Part shown: piece after piece, positions 56,981 to 64,000 of the stretch
Layout of the letters: each line of letters begins with the position of its first letter
Position numbering within the stretch: the stretch's first letter is position 1
DNA from: Pseudomonas sp. Ga0074129
Lineage (GTDB): Bacteria; Pseudomonadota; Gammaproteobacteria; Pseudomonadales; Pseudomonadaceae
Assembly (NCBI GenBank): GCA_001465025.1
Contig: LNDO01000045.1
Location: 1-64,000 of the forward strand
Length of the DNA stretch: 64,000 nucleotides
Reading direction: 5' to 3'
Translations under genes and position numbers: made by a program
Notes under the pieces: model-generated
The model's input: only the letters and a program-made list of their open reading frames with translations
Database searches by the model: none
Told to the model about the DNA's origin: nothing

Positions 56981-57007
56981 AAAAACCGCGACATGTCGCG
57001 GTTTTTT
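56981..57007. terminator. Bidirectional terminator after the thiolase gene
   Basis: AAAAACCGCGA / TCGCGGTTTTT is an 11-bp stem flanked by A and T runs, serving the thiolase on + and the small convergent gene on -. Confidence 0.92.
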
Positions 57008-57023
57008 TATATGCGCCAGCGTT

Positions 57024-57233
57024 TTAAAAGGAGCGGCTATCGATGATTTGGTTGGCCTGGATCATCCGGCGGATATAGAAGGCAATTTCTCGCTCAGCGT
57101 CGTCGCGATTGAAATAGGGGCCTTCCAGTGTGCCCTCGCGCGTGGAGAAGAAGTATTGGCCATTGACCGCGCAGACGCGCTCACTGCGGTAGTGGGTGCC
57201 TGGGTTGTGATCGATGGTGCGTTGACCAAACAT
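57024..57233 (-). CDS. Small conserved protein (DUF6316-like)
   Basis: 69 residues. The core HYRSERVCAVNGQYFFSTREGTLEGPYFNRDDAEREIAFYIR is a small beta-beta-beta-alpha pattern with the R-E-G-x-x-x-G-P-Y/F-x-x-x-x-x-A motif that I associate with DUF6316 in pseudomonads; I am not certain of the family number. No signal or membrane part. A purine-rich AGGAGG ribosome site precedes the ATG. Function unknown. P. aeruginosa has a gene of this size beside the same thiolase. Confidence 0.75.
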   Translation of the reverse strand: MFGQRTIDHNPGTHYRSERVCAVNGQYFFSTREGTLEGPYFNRDDAEREIAFYIRRMIQANQIIDSRSF

Positions 57234-57396
57234 GGTTAAGCCTCCTGCTTACGCTGTATGAAAATCAGTCTAAACCCCGTTTCCAGTGATGGTGAGTTGA
57301 ACGACAAACGGTCTTTATCGAGTCAAATCGCACGTTTTGTGCTCGTTATCTGGGTTTTTGGCGCCAATTCATTGCCTGAATAGTGAAAGGCCATCA

Positions 57397-57439
57397 GTAC
57401 AGTTGTGCTGTTTTGCACAGCTCGGCTGTGGCTGTGCTG
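57397..57439. promoter_or_regulatory. Cluster of CTGT/ACAG elements before the EamA gene
   Basis: GTACAG (57397-57402), GTGCTGT (57405-57411), GCACAG (57415-57420), GGCTGTG (57424-57430) and GCTGTGCTG (57431-57439) crowd 43 bases. Such CTGT-type repeats are seen at MocR/GntR-regulated DMT exporter genes, but no regulator gene is adjacent here. Confidence 0.35.
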
Positions 57440-57516
57440 CTTATCAGTCAGCCCCTAGAATGCAGTCACGCTGCACATCCCGCTTGGGGATACCGCAGCT
57501 TCGTATTGAGGCGTTT

Positions 57517-58479
57517 ATGCATATTTCTTCGGGTCGCTGGCTGTACGGTCTTTTTCTTGCGCTGCTGACGGCGGTGCTGTGGGGCGTATTGCCAATCAAG
57601 CTCAAAGAGGTTTTGCAGGTCATGGATCCGGTCACCGTGACCTGGTTTAGGCTTTTGGTGGCCGGTTCAATACTGCTGGGTTATCTGGCGGCCAGTAGGC
57701 GCCTACCGACATTTCGAGCGCTGGGCAAGAAGGGTATCTGGCTGCTTGTGGTAGCGATTGCCGGGTTGACCGGCAACTATGTGCTGTACCTGATGGGGCT
57801 GAATCTGCTCAGCCCCGGCACCACGCAACTGGTGATTCAGGTGGCACCGATTTTATTGCTGATCAGCAGTTTGTTTGTGTTTCGCGAGCGCTTCAGCCTT
57901 GGCCAGGGTGTCGGCTTGCTGGTGCTGTTGATCGGTTTTGTCTTGTTCTTCAATCAACGCCTGCATGAACTGCTGACTTCATTGACGGCATACACCACCG
58001 GGGTGTTGATCGTGCTGCTGGCTGCATTTGTCTGGGCGTTCTATGGCTTGGCCCAGAAGCAGTTGCTCACCGTGTGGAATTCGCTGCAGGTGATGATGGT
58101 GATCTACCTGGCTTGCGCGGTGCTCATCACCCCTTGGGCGCATCCACTGCAAGTGCTTGAGCTCAACGCCCTGCAAGGCTGGCTGCTGTTTGCCTGCTGC
58201 CTGAACACCCTGGTGGCCTACGGCGCCTTTGCGGAGGCGTTGGCCCATTGGGAAGCCTCTCGCGTCAGTGCGGCGTTGGCGATTACCCCACTGGTAACCT
58301 TTGCCTCGGTGGCCTTGGCGGCCACTTGGTGGCCGGACCACGTGCAGCCCGAGCAAATCAATCTGCTGGCTTATGGTGGAGCCGTGTTGGTGGTTTTGGG
58401 TTCGGCCTTGACGGCGCTGGGGCCTTCGCTGTTGGCCGGTTGGCGCGCCCGTAAGGCGCGCTTGGCGGCGTTGGTTTAG
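57517..58479 (+). CDS. DMT superfamily transporter (EamA family)
   Basis: 320 residues from the ATG at 57517, after GAGG; the open frame upstream to 57337 has no ribosome site. Ten helices in two EamA repeats of five. First repeat begins LFLALLTAVLWGVLPIKLKEVLQVMDPVTVTWFRLL, second with TTGVLIVLLAAFVWAFYGLAQKQLL. EamA proteins export amino acids or other small metabolites; the substrate cannot be told. Monocistronic; convergent with the quinone reductase gene. Confidence 0.9.
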   Translation: MHISSGRWLYGLFLALLTAVLWGVLPIKLKEVLQVMDPVTVTWFRLLVAGSILLGYLAASRRLPTFRALGKKGIWLLVVAIAGLTGNYVLYLMGLNLLSPGTTQLVIQVAPILLLISSLFVFRERFSLGQGVGLLVLLIGFVLFFNQRLHELLTSLTAYTTGVLIVLLAAFVWAFYGLAQKQLLTVWNSLQVMMVIYLACAVLITPWAHPLQVLELNALQGWLLFACCLNTLVAYGAFAEALAHWEASRVSAALAITPLVTFASVALAATWWPDHVQPEQINLLAYGGAVLVVLGSALTALGPSLLAGWRARKARLAALV

Positions 58480-58498
58480 CCGCCGCTCAGTTTGTTTT

Positions 58499-59119
58499 TT
58501 AGGCGCTTGCGCCTAACGCCTCTGCCTGACGCAACCAGCGCTGGCGCTGTTCCTCGGTGGAGGGGCGAATGGGCGCAAACTGGCTTAGACGGCGGGTTTT
58601 GATGCCGCAGAAACCGAGGATGGTGCGGGTCATTTGCCGATGCCCCGGTGCGCCGTAAACCCAGCGGAAATACCAAGGGGGCGTGTCCAGTGTGACCAGC
58701 AAATCAGCCGTACGCCCGCTCAGCAGCTTGTCCCACAGTTGCGAGCGGTTGCGGTACTTGAAGGCGAAGCCGGGCAGGAAGATGCGATCAAAAAAGCCCT
58801 TGAGCAGGGCAGGCATACCGCCCCACCAAATGGGGTAAACCAATACCAGGTGCTCGGCCCAATGGATCTGGCGCTGCGCTTCTAGCAGGTCGGGCTCCAA
58901 TTGCTGGCTTTGTTCGAAGCCATCGCGCAGCACGGGATCAAAGTTCAGGCTCCCCAGCTTTAATTGCCGCACGGCATGGCCTTTGCTCTGCGCGCCTTGG
59001 GCATAGGCCTCGAACAGGGCATGGCAAAAGCTGTTGCTTTTGGGTGTGCCGAGAATCATCAAAATACGCTTGCCGTCACCTTCCAGTGGCGTCGCGCCGC
59101 TCTTTGTCGCTTCACTCAT
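58499..59119 (-). CDS. NAD(P)H-dependent quinone/flavin oxidoreductase (flavodoxin-like fold)
   Basis: 206 residues from the ATG at 59119. The flavodoxin-like fold of NQO1/MdaB/YwrO enzymes shows in [24 protein letters not shown] (FMN/FAD phosphate loop), [35 protein letters not shown] (the conserved P-x-W-W-x-x-x-P-A-x-L-K motif), and [20 protein letters not shown]. It should reduce quinones by two electrons using NAD(P)H. Its start overlaps the end of fumC by eight bases, so it is translated from the fumC transcript. Confidence 0.9.
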   Translation of the reverse strand: MSEATKSGATPLEGDGKRILMILGTPKSNSFCHALFEAYAQGAQSKGHAVRQLKLGSLNFDPVLRDGFEQSQQLEPDLLEAQRQIHWAEHLVLVYPIWWGGMPALLKGFFDRIFLPGFAFKYRNRSQLWDKLLSGRTADLLVTLDTPPWYFRWVYGAPGHRQMTRTILGFCGIKTRRLSQFAPIRPSTEEQRQRWLRQAEALGASA

Positions 59120-60506
59120 GTTTTCCGGCCTCCAGCATGTTTTCAGGGCGCACCCAGGTGTCGAATTGTTCATTGCTCAGGTAGCCCAGTTGCAGCGCTG
59201 CTTCGCGCAGAGTGGTGCCGTCCTGGTAGGCCTGCTTGGCGATCTGTGCGGCTTTGTCGTAGCCGATATGCGGGTTGAGTGCGGTCACCAGCATCAGGCC
59301 ACGCTCTAGGTGCTCGGCCATTTTCGCCGCATCGGGCTGAAGACCAGCCACGCAGTGCTGTTGGAAGTTATGGCAGCCGTCCGCGAGCAAGCGTATCGAT
59401 TGCAGCAGGTTATGAATGATCACCGGCTTGAACACGTTGAGTTGCAGATGGCCCTGGCTTGCGGCAAAAGCAATCGTTGTGTCGTTGCCGAGCACTTGGC
59501 AGGCCAACATCGACAGCGCCTCGCATTGGGTTGGGTTGACCTTGCCCGGCATGATCGAGCTGCCCGGTTCGTTGGCTGGCAAGCGCACTTCGGCAAAGCC
59601 TGCACGTGGGCCGGAGCTGAGTAAACGCAGGTCGTTGGCAAGTTTCATAAGGGCGACTGCGAGGGTTTTCAACGCACCTGATAGCGCCACCAACGGCTCG
59701 TGGCCGGACAGCGCAGAAAATTTGTTAGGCGCGCTGACGAACGGCAGGCCACTTAAGGCTGCCAGTTCGGCAGCCATGGCGTCGGCAAAGCCCAGCGGCG
59801 AGTTCAATCCAGTGCCGACTGCCGTGCCACCCTGGGCCAGTTCGCAGACGCTCGGCAGGGTGGCCAGGATTGCCCGTTCGGCGTAGCCCAGTTGCGCGAC
59901 AAACGCTGACAGCTCCTGGCCAAAGGTCATGGGCGTGGCGTCCATCATGTGCGTGCGTCCGGTCTTGAGCAGGTGGGCATAGCGGTCGGCCTGCTCCTGT
60001 AAACCATCACGCAACTCGCGCAGAGCCGGCAGCAGTTGCTGTTTTACGGCCTGCACGGCGGCGATATGCATGGCGGTGGGGAAGCTGTCATTGGAGCTTT
60101 GTGCGCGGTTGACATGATCATTGGGATGCACCGGCGTCTTGCCGCCACGGCCGCTGCCGGCCAGTTCATTGGCGCGTCCGGCGATCACTTCATTGACGTT
60201 CATATTGCTTTGCGTGCCGCTGCCGGTTTGCCAAACCATCAGGGGAAATTGCTCATCATGCTGGCCTGCCAGCACTTCATTGGCGGCCTGCTCAATCAGC
60301 CAGGCCAAGTCGGCAGGCAATTCACCGATGCGCTGATTGACCCGCGCGGCAGCCTTCTTGATTAGCGCCAAGGCATGCACCACTGGCAAAGGCATGCGCT
60401 CCTGGCCGATGGCAAAGTTGATCAGTGAACGCTGGGTCTGGGCGCCCCAGTAAGCCTCATCGGGCACTTCCATCGGGCCCAGGCTGTCGGTTTCAGTGCG
60501 GCTCAT
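59112..60506 (-). CDS. fumC: Class II fumarate hydratase
   Basis: 464 residues. Iron-independent fumarase of the aspartase/fumarase superfamily: the signature [13 protein letters not shown] is at about residues 319-331, the first active-site region [13 protein letters not shown] at about 97-109, [21 protein letters not shown] at about 129, and [17 protein letters not shown] at about 187. It converts fumarate and malate in the TCA cycle. It is probably the second fumC paralogue of pseudomonads, judging from the flanking bolA block. It overlaps the quinone reductase gene by eight bases. Confidence 0.95.
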   Translation of the reverse strand: MSRTETDSLGPMEVPDEAYWGAQTQRSLINFAIGQERMPLPVVHALALIKKAAARVNQRIGELPADLAWLIEQAANEVLAGQHDEQFPLMVWQTGSGTQSNMNVNEVIAGRANELAGSGRGGKTPVHPNDHVNRAQSSNDSFPTAMHIAAVQAVKQQLLPALRELRDGLQEQADRYAHLLKTGRTHMMDATPMTFGQELSAFVAQLGYAERAILATLPSVCELAQGGTAVGTGLNSPLGFADAMAAELAALSGLPFVSAPNKFSALSGHEPLVALSGALKTLAVALMKLANDLRLLSSGPRAGFAEVRLPANEPGSSIMPGKVNPTQCEALSMLACQVLGNDTTIAFAASQGHLQLNVFKPVIIHNLLQSIRLLADGCHNFQQHCVAGLQPDAAKMAEHLERGLMLVTALNPHIGYDKAAQIAKQAYQDGTTLREAALQLGYLSNEQFDTWVRPENMLEAGKHE

Positions 60507-60624
60507 GGTGGCTCTCCTGATGGTTGCGCATGCAGCAAGCCGATTGCCGGTTTGTGAATGCCAGCCTGGGCGTATCTCAGCTTAGGTCGCTGTGCATCAC
60601 TAGAGGTTCAACATCGATGGCCGA

Positions 60625-61634
60625 TTACCAGCGTGCGTGAGTTTCACCCACCCAGCCAAGGGCTTGGTTGACGGGGACACGTTCACCCTCAGGCCCGCGC
60701 AGCACGCCAGTAAAATGCCCAAACCACTGCTGAGTGTCGGCATAGAAAGGTCCGAGCCGCCGGTAGGCGCGGTGACGTTGACGTGGAGTGAAGGTCAGCT
60801 CAACGGCGTCATCGGCACTGTTGAGTTGCCAAGGTGCCAGTGGGCTTTGCGGGCTTTGGCTGATGTGGATTGGTCTATTCAGATGCTGGAGTTCACCGCC
60901 AAACCACAGGGTGTTTCAGACAGGCTGCTGTGATCGGTCCAGCCAGCGCCAAAATTGCCTGCAATACCGCCAGGTGCGGCGAAGGCGGCGCGGGTCCATT
61001 GACTGTTGAGTGGCCATACGCCGCGACCAAAATCCAGAGCGGCGAAGCTTTGGCCTGTGATGCAACCGTATTGCTCTTTACCCACTAACACCGTGCCGCT
61101 GCAGGGCAAGGCCAATTGCCGGCTGGTGGCATGAAAACTGTTCGGGCCCAGTGGCGCAACCAGATTGACTGAATCCATATGCGGCGGCCGCTGGATATCC
61201 AGTTCGGCCTGCAATGCCTGGCCACCGATGTCGGGTGCGTTGATGGTGATGCGGCTGCGCCCCGTGTGCTCGCTAACGTTGAGTTGCAAGCGCGGGTGAT
61301 TGAAGTAGTGGCTGGCCTGCGGCTGATCCGGCAAATGGCAGCCGCGCGCGAAAAGGCTGTATTGGCTGCAGGCAAAAGATTGCCCATTCTGCAGATCGAG
61401 GAAATAAACCGCGACGTAACCCAGGTAATCCACATCCGCTTGGGTAAAGGACAACATCCAGCGCGGGGTGGTGATGCACCAATGATTCCAGCGTTTACGC
61501 CGCCCGAAATGACCGGGGATGGCGCAATCGACATTCGGCCGGGGCGACCAGCCAACTGCCTGGGGGTTGAGTTGGCCGCTGGGGTCGCACAGCGCAATGG
61601 CCGCGAATGGTTCGGTGCGGGTGAAACTATTCAT
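60625..61634 (-). pseudogene. DUF2804 family protein, interrupted by a -1 frameshift
   Basis: The upstream part reads from the ATG at 61634 to FGAGWTDHSSLSET and then runs into a TGA at about 60879. In the next frame the expected end of the family continues at once: LWFGGELQHLNRPIHISQ ... WFGHFTGVLRGPEGERVP ... GETHARW, stopping at 60625-60627. One missing base near the gaaacaccc stretch at about 60925-60935 explains it; adding one A would give E-N-T-L-W. The joined product is about 336 residues, the usual DUF2804 length. Function of the family is unknown. Otherwise undamaged, so a recent mutation or a sequencing error. Confidence 0.82.
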
Positions 61635-61890
61635 CGGACACGTCCATGTGTGTGAGTAGCAGGCCTTTTGAGCCAACGTTCACTGCAGCCAGTTGGGTAA
61701 GGCCGCAGCATGCACAAGCAGCAGCTTGTAGGGCAATTACTGGCATTTTGGCCTTTCTACGCAGTGTGCGCCAGTGCACAGTTGTAGCTTGATCAAGTTG
61801 GCAGTCGCCAAGCTTGAGTCACATGCCTGCTTAAGCACAGAATGCGCGCACGTGAGCCAAACAAGGCTCATTCTTGACTAGGAGTCATAC

Positions 61891-62394
61891 ATGCCTCGCT
61901 TTACGGTTTTATGTGCGGCCTTGTTGATGGCCTGTAGCAGTGTTCAGGCGTTGGCTGATGCGAAAAGTCACGCCGCTGATGCCGAGCGTTTCTTGCTGCT
62001 GGCCCGCGCAGACAAGCTGGCCGTTCCGGTTTATGCCCAAGTGCAGCAGATGTTTGCCCAGCGCTTTGCTGAAAGTAATGCCCCGCAAAGCGAAAAAGCC
62101 CTGTTGGAAACCTACCAGGCGCAGGCCAATGCGGCCCTTGAGCAGGCGGTCGGTTGGGACAAGCTCAAGCCGGACATGGTGGCGCTTTACACCCGCACCT
62201 TCACCGAACAGGAAATGAAAGACCTGATTCGGTTCTACGAATCGCCCTTGGGTCAGAAAGTCCTGCAGCAGATGCCGACGCTGACGGCCCAGTCCGCGCA
62301 ACTGACGCAAAGCAAGTTGGAAACGGCCGTACCCAAGGTCAACCAACTGTTGGCTGAAATGGTCAGCAAGCTGGCCCCGAAAAAAGCGGAGTAA
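61891..62394 (+). CDS. DUF2059 family exported protein
   Basis: 167 residues. Signal peptide (1-22, ending in VQALADA). The mature helical domain carries the DUF2059 pattern: AERFLLLARADKLAVPVYAQVQQMFAQRF ... DKLKPDMVALYTRTFTEQEMKDLIRFYESPLGQKVLQQMPTLTAQ. Function unknown, periplasmic. TAGGAG before the ATG. It is eight bases ahead of bolA, so the two are probably co-transcribed, as I recall for P. aeruginosa. Confidence 0.9.
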   Translation: MPRFTVLCAALLMACSSVQALADAKSHAADAERFLLLARADKLAVPVYAQVQQMFAQRFAESNAPQSEKALLETYQAQANAALEQAVGWDKLKPDMVALYTRTFTEQEMKDLIRFYESPLGQKVLQQMPTLTAQSAQLTQSKLETAVPKVNQLLAEMVSKLAPKKAE

Positions 62395-62402
62395 TCACGG
62401 TA

Positions 62403-62696
62403 ATGGCTACAATTGATCTTTTGCGCGCTGCGCTCACCGAGTTACGGCCGCAGCACCTTGACCTGCTGGATGAAAGCCACATGCACAGTCGTGGCCTGGA
62501 AACGCACTACAAAGCGGTGATTGTCAGCGATGTATTCAGCGGGCTGAATGCGGTCAAGCGTCACCAAAAGGCTTATGCCAGCCTGGGTGATTTAATGGGG
62601 CAGATACACGCCTTGGCCTTGCACACCTATACGCCTGAAGAATGGGCACAGCAGGGTGTTGCGCCCGCATCGCCAACCTGCAAGGGCGGCCATTAA
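62403..62696 (+). CDS. bolA: BolA family protein
   Basis: 97 residues. The class II KH-like fold is shown by ESHMHSRGLETHYKAVIVSDVFSGLNAVKRHQKAYASLGDLMGQIHALALHTYTPEEW. The His in LALHTYTPEEW and the HxxH-region near ESHMHS are the residues that, with a monothiol glutaredoxin, coordinate a shared [2Fe-2S] cluster. BolA proteins link iron-sulfur trafficking with morphology and stress control. Eight bases after the DUF2059 gene; the ribosome site is poor, hinting at coupling. Confidence 0.94.
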   Translation: MATIDLLRAALTELRPQHLDLLDESHMHSRGLETHYKAVIVSDVFSGLNAVKRHQKAYASLGDLMGQIHALALHTYTPEEWAQQGVAPASPTCKGGH

Positions 62697-63007
62697 GCCG
62701 GGGCGATCAGTTAAGCGGCAGGTGTCTGAGGCAATTGGTCTCTACACCTGCTGCTGCAACCCACGTAAACTTCGCACCCGCAGGTCAGGCTGACGCCGGA
62801 CGGCCTGTTTTTGCTATGCGCCATAAGGCGTTTGAGCGGCTTGTACCAATCTGTGCTGGGCTTGCCCGCGTTTCACGCCTGTAAGGGCAGAACAGTTGAA
62901 GGCCTTGGCTGCACCTGCCAACTCAACTGACATCGCTAAATCGGGTGTTGTGCCCGTGTTATCTCCCAGTCCGCCCTTTACGTGGGCGACTACTGAAGGA
63001 AAGTCTC
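62697..63007. other. Intergenic region between bolA and trhO
   Basis: About 310 bases with no plausible gene. A weak terminator-like hairpin (CAGGC / GCCTG followed by TTTTT) lies at 62786-62812 and probably ends the bolA transcript. The rest holds the unseen trhO promoter; AAGGAAAG at its end is the trhO ribosome site. Confidence 0.5.
62786..62812 (+). terminator. Probable bolA terminator
   Basis: Short stem CAGGC / GCCTG with an imperfect interior, followed by TTTTTG. Confidence 0.5.
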
Positions 63008-63946
63008 ATGACCGACAAAATCGTCGTTGCTGCGCTGTATAAATTCGTTTCCCTACCGGATTACCACGCACTGCGTGAGCCGCTGCTTGATTGCATGTTG
63101 GCGCAAGGCATCAAAGGCACCTTGCTGCTGGCTGAAGAGGGCATCAACGGCACTGTTTCCGGCTCGCGTGCCGGTATTGATGGGTTGATGGCCTGGTTCG
63201 CACTGGACGCACGTTTGGCCGATATCGACCACAAAGAGTCGTATTGTGATGAGCAGCCGTTCTACCGCACCAAGGTCAAGCTGAAGAAAGAGATCGTCAC
63301 CCTCGGTGTGGCCGGTGTAGATCCGAACCAGAAGGTCGGCACCTACGTTGAGCCCAAAGACTGGAATGCGCTGATCAGCGACCCCGAAGTGTTGTTGATC
63401 GATACACGTAACGATTACGAAGTGTCCATTGGCACCTTCGAGGGCGCGATTGACCCTAAAACGAAGTCATTCCGCGAGTTCCCCGATTACATCAAGGCGC
63501 ACTTCGACCCGGCCAAGCACAAGAAAGTGGCGATGTTCTGCACCGGCGGTATTCGCTGTGAAAAAGCCTCCAGCTACATGCTCACTGAGGGTTACGAGGA
63601 GGTGTATCACCTTAAGGGTGGCATCCTCAAATACCTGGAAGAAGTGCCGCAAGACCAGACCAAATGGCAGGGCGACTGCTTTGTGTTTGATAACCGCGTC
63701 ACTGTGCGCCATGACCTGACGGAAGGCGATTACGACCAGTGTCATGCCTGCCGTACGCCGGTGTCGGTGGAAGACCGTCAATCCGAGTTTTACACCCCAG
63801 GCGTCAGTTGCCCGCATTGCTGGGACTCGCTGCCAGAGAAAACCCGTGCCGGCGCGCGTGAGCGGCAGCGCCAGATTGAACTGGCCAAGGCGCGTAACCA
63901 GCCGCATCCACTGGGTTTCAATCCCCGACTCAACCGCGAGGCTTAA
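63008..63946 (+). CDS. trhO: tRNA uridine(34) hydroxylase TrhO (YceA, rhodanese domain)
   Basis: 312 residues from the ATG at 63008, preceded by AAGGAAAG; the frame extends to 62945 without support. N-terminal acylphosphatase-like domain ([51 protein letters not shown]), a rhodanese domain with Cys in [14 protein letters not shown], and a C-terminal zinc-binding-like region with four Cys (CHACRTPVS ... [10 protein letters not shown]). It hydroxylates uridine 34 of tRNAs in an oxygen-dependent way, on the route to 5-(carboxy)methoxyuridine. Confidence 0.95.
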   Translation: MTDKIVVAALYKFVSLPDYHALREPLLDCMLAQGIKGTLLLAEEGINGTVSGSRAGIDGLMAWFALDARLADIDHKESYCDEQPFYRTKVKLKKEIVTLGVAGVDPNQKVGTYVEPKDWNALISDPEVLLIDTRNDYEVSIGTFEGAIDPKTKSFREFPDYIKAHFDPAKHKKVAMFCTGGIRCEKASSYMLTEGYEEVYHLKGGILKYLEEVPQDQTKWQGDCFVFDNRVTVRHDLTEGDYDQCHACRTPVSVEDRQSEFYTPGVSCPHCWDSLPEKTRAGARERQRQIELAKARNQPHPLGFNPRLNREA

Positions 63947-63948
63947 GC

Positions 63949-64000
63949 ATGCGTGCACGCCTGCTGTATGTGATGGACCCGATGTGTTCATGGTGCTGGG
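63949..64000 (+). CDS. DsbA-family thioredoxin-fold protein, start only
   Basis: The first 17 codons (MRARLLYVMDPMCSWCW) run off the window. The CSWC active site right after a short first strand, with no signal peptide, is the pattern of cytosolic DsbA-family (FrnE/2-hydroxychromene isomerase-like) proteins. It starts two bases after the trhO stop, so it is in the same transcript. Confidence 0.75.
   Translation, partial: MRARLLYVMDPMCSWCW

Noticed and set aside
58499..58516. Perfect palindrome TTAGGCGC-TT-GCGCCTAA at the end of the quinone reductase gene
   Set aside because: It lies within the last codons, and the T run precedes it on + and becomes an A run after it on -, so it is not a terminator; it most likely reflects coding sequence.
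60637..60933. 98-codon plus-strand frame
   Set aside because: It is antisense to the frameshifted C-terminus of the DUF2804 gene, which clearly carries family sequence.

Overview
The window is ordinary, densely coded chromosome of a Pseudomonas species (Gammaproteobacteria). The evidence is the close match of many products to Pseudomonas families: LipA/LipH lipase and foldase, TgpA, FabA/FabB, KdpFABCDE, and a GacS-type hybrid kinase beside fabA. Gene order also matches blocks I recall from P. aeruginosa PAO1: brnQ/braB-htpG-fabBA-gpsA-acyl-CoA ligase-kdp (PA1590s-PA1637), then moxR-tgpA-MCP-tatD-mltF-lipH-lipA (PA2875-PA2862), then pap-thiolase (PA3455-PA3453), then fumC-bolA-trhO (PA0853-PA0859). 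The blocks are joined in a different order here, so it is a Pseudomonas other than P. aeruginosa. The PA-number assignments are from memory, not from a search. I saw no tRNA, rRNA, CRISPR array, prophage, insertion sequence or integrase.

Layout. 1-763 is a decayed edge with the C-terminal scrap of an arsenite/bile-acid-type transporter. 764-8972 holds brnQ, DUF599 and MAPEG membrane proteins, a small lipoprotein, two tandem hotdog thioesterases, a membrane protein, htpG with a recognisable sigma-32 promoter, and a frameshifted dienelactone hydrolase. 9074-13061 holds two chemoreceptors around a DUF3859 gene that is preceded by a three-repeat Pho box. 13148-19131 is fabB-fabA (unsaturated fatty acid synthesis) with a promoter-embedded palindrome, a hybrid histidine kinase, gpsA, DUF4389 and sixA. 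19285-27715 is lipid and hydrolase metabolism: acyl-CoA ligase under a 22-bp palindrome and a Crc/Hfq-type motif, thioesterase, two alpha/beta hydrolases, a glutathione transferase, DUF4892, an AI-2E-family permease and DUF945. 27916-35795 is the full kdpFABCDE potassium uptake system with candidate KdpE repeats upstream and a REP pair between kdpB and kdpC.

35799-53246 holds a patatin phospholipase, a flavin reductase-like protein, a P2-type ATPase with altered ion ligands, the moxR-DUF58-tgpA operon, a CHAD protein, a thioesterase, a chemoreceptor with a class II Anr promoter, tatD, mltF, a DoxX protein, and the lipase foldase and secreted lipase (sigma-54 promoter). 53784-64000 holds a Pseudomonas orphan protein behind a long leader, polyphosphate:AMP phosphotransferase, thiolase, an EamA exporter, a quinone reductase overlapping fumC, a frameshifted DUF2804 gene, a DUF2059 protein, bolA, trhO and the start of a DsbA-family gene.

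I did not find a wholly new system. What is most worth checking is regulatory: several promoter-proximal sites that match known regulators almost exactly but sit at genes not classically assigned to them (Pho box/DUF3859, Anr box/chemoreceptor, palindrome plus Crc motif/acyl-CoA ligase). Also worth checking are the unusual ion-site residues of the P-type ATPase and two single-base frameshifts in otherwise intact genes.
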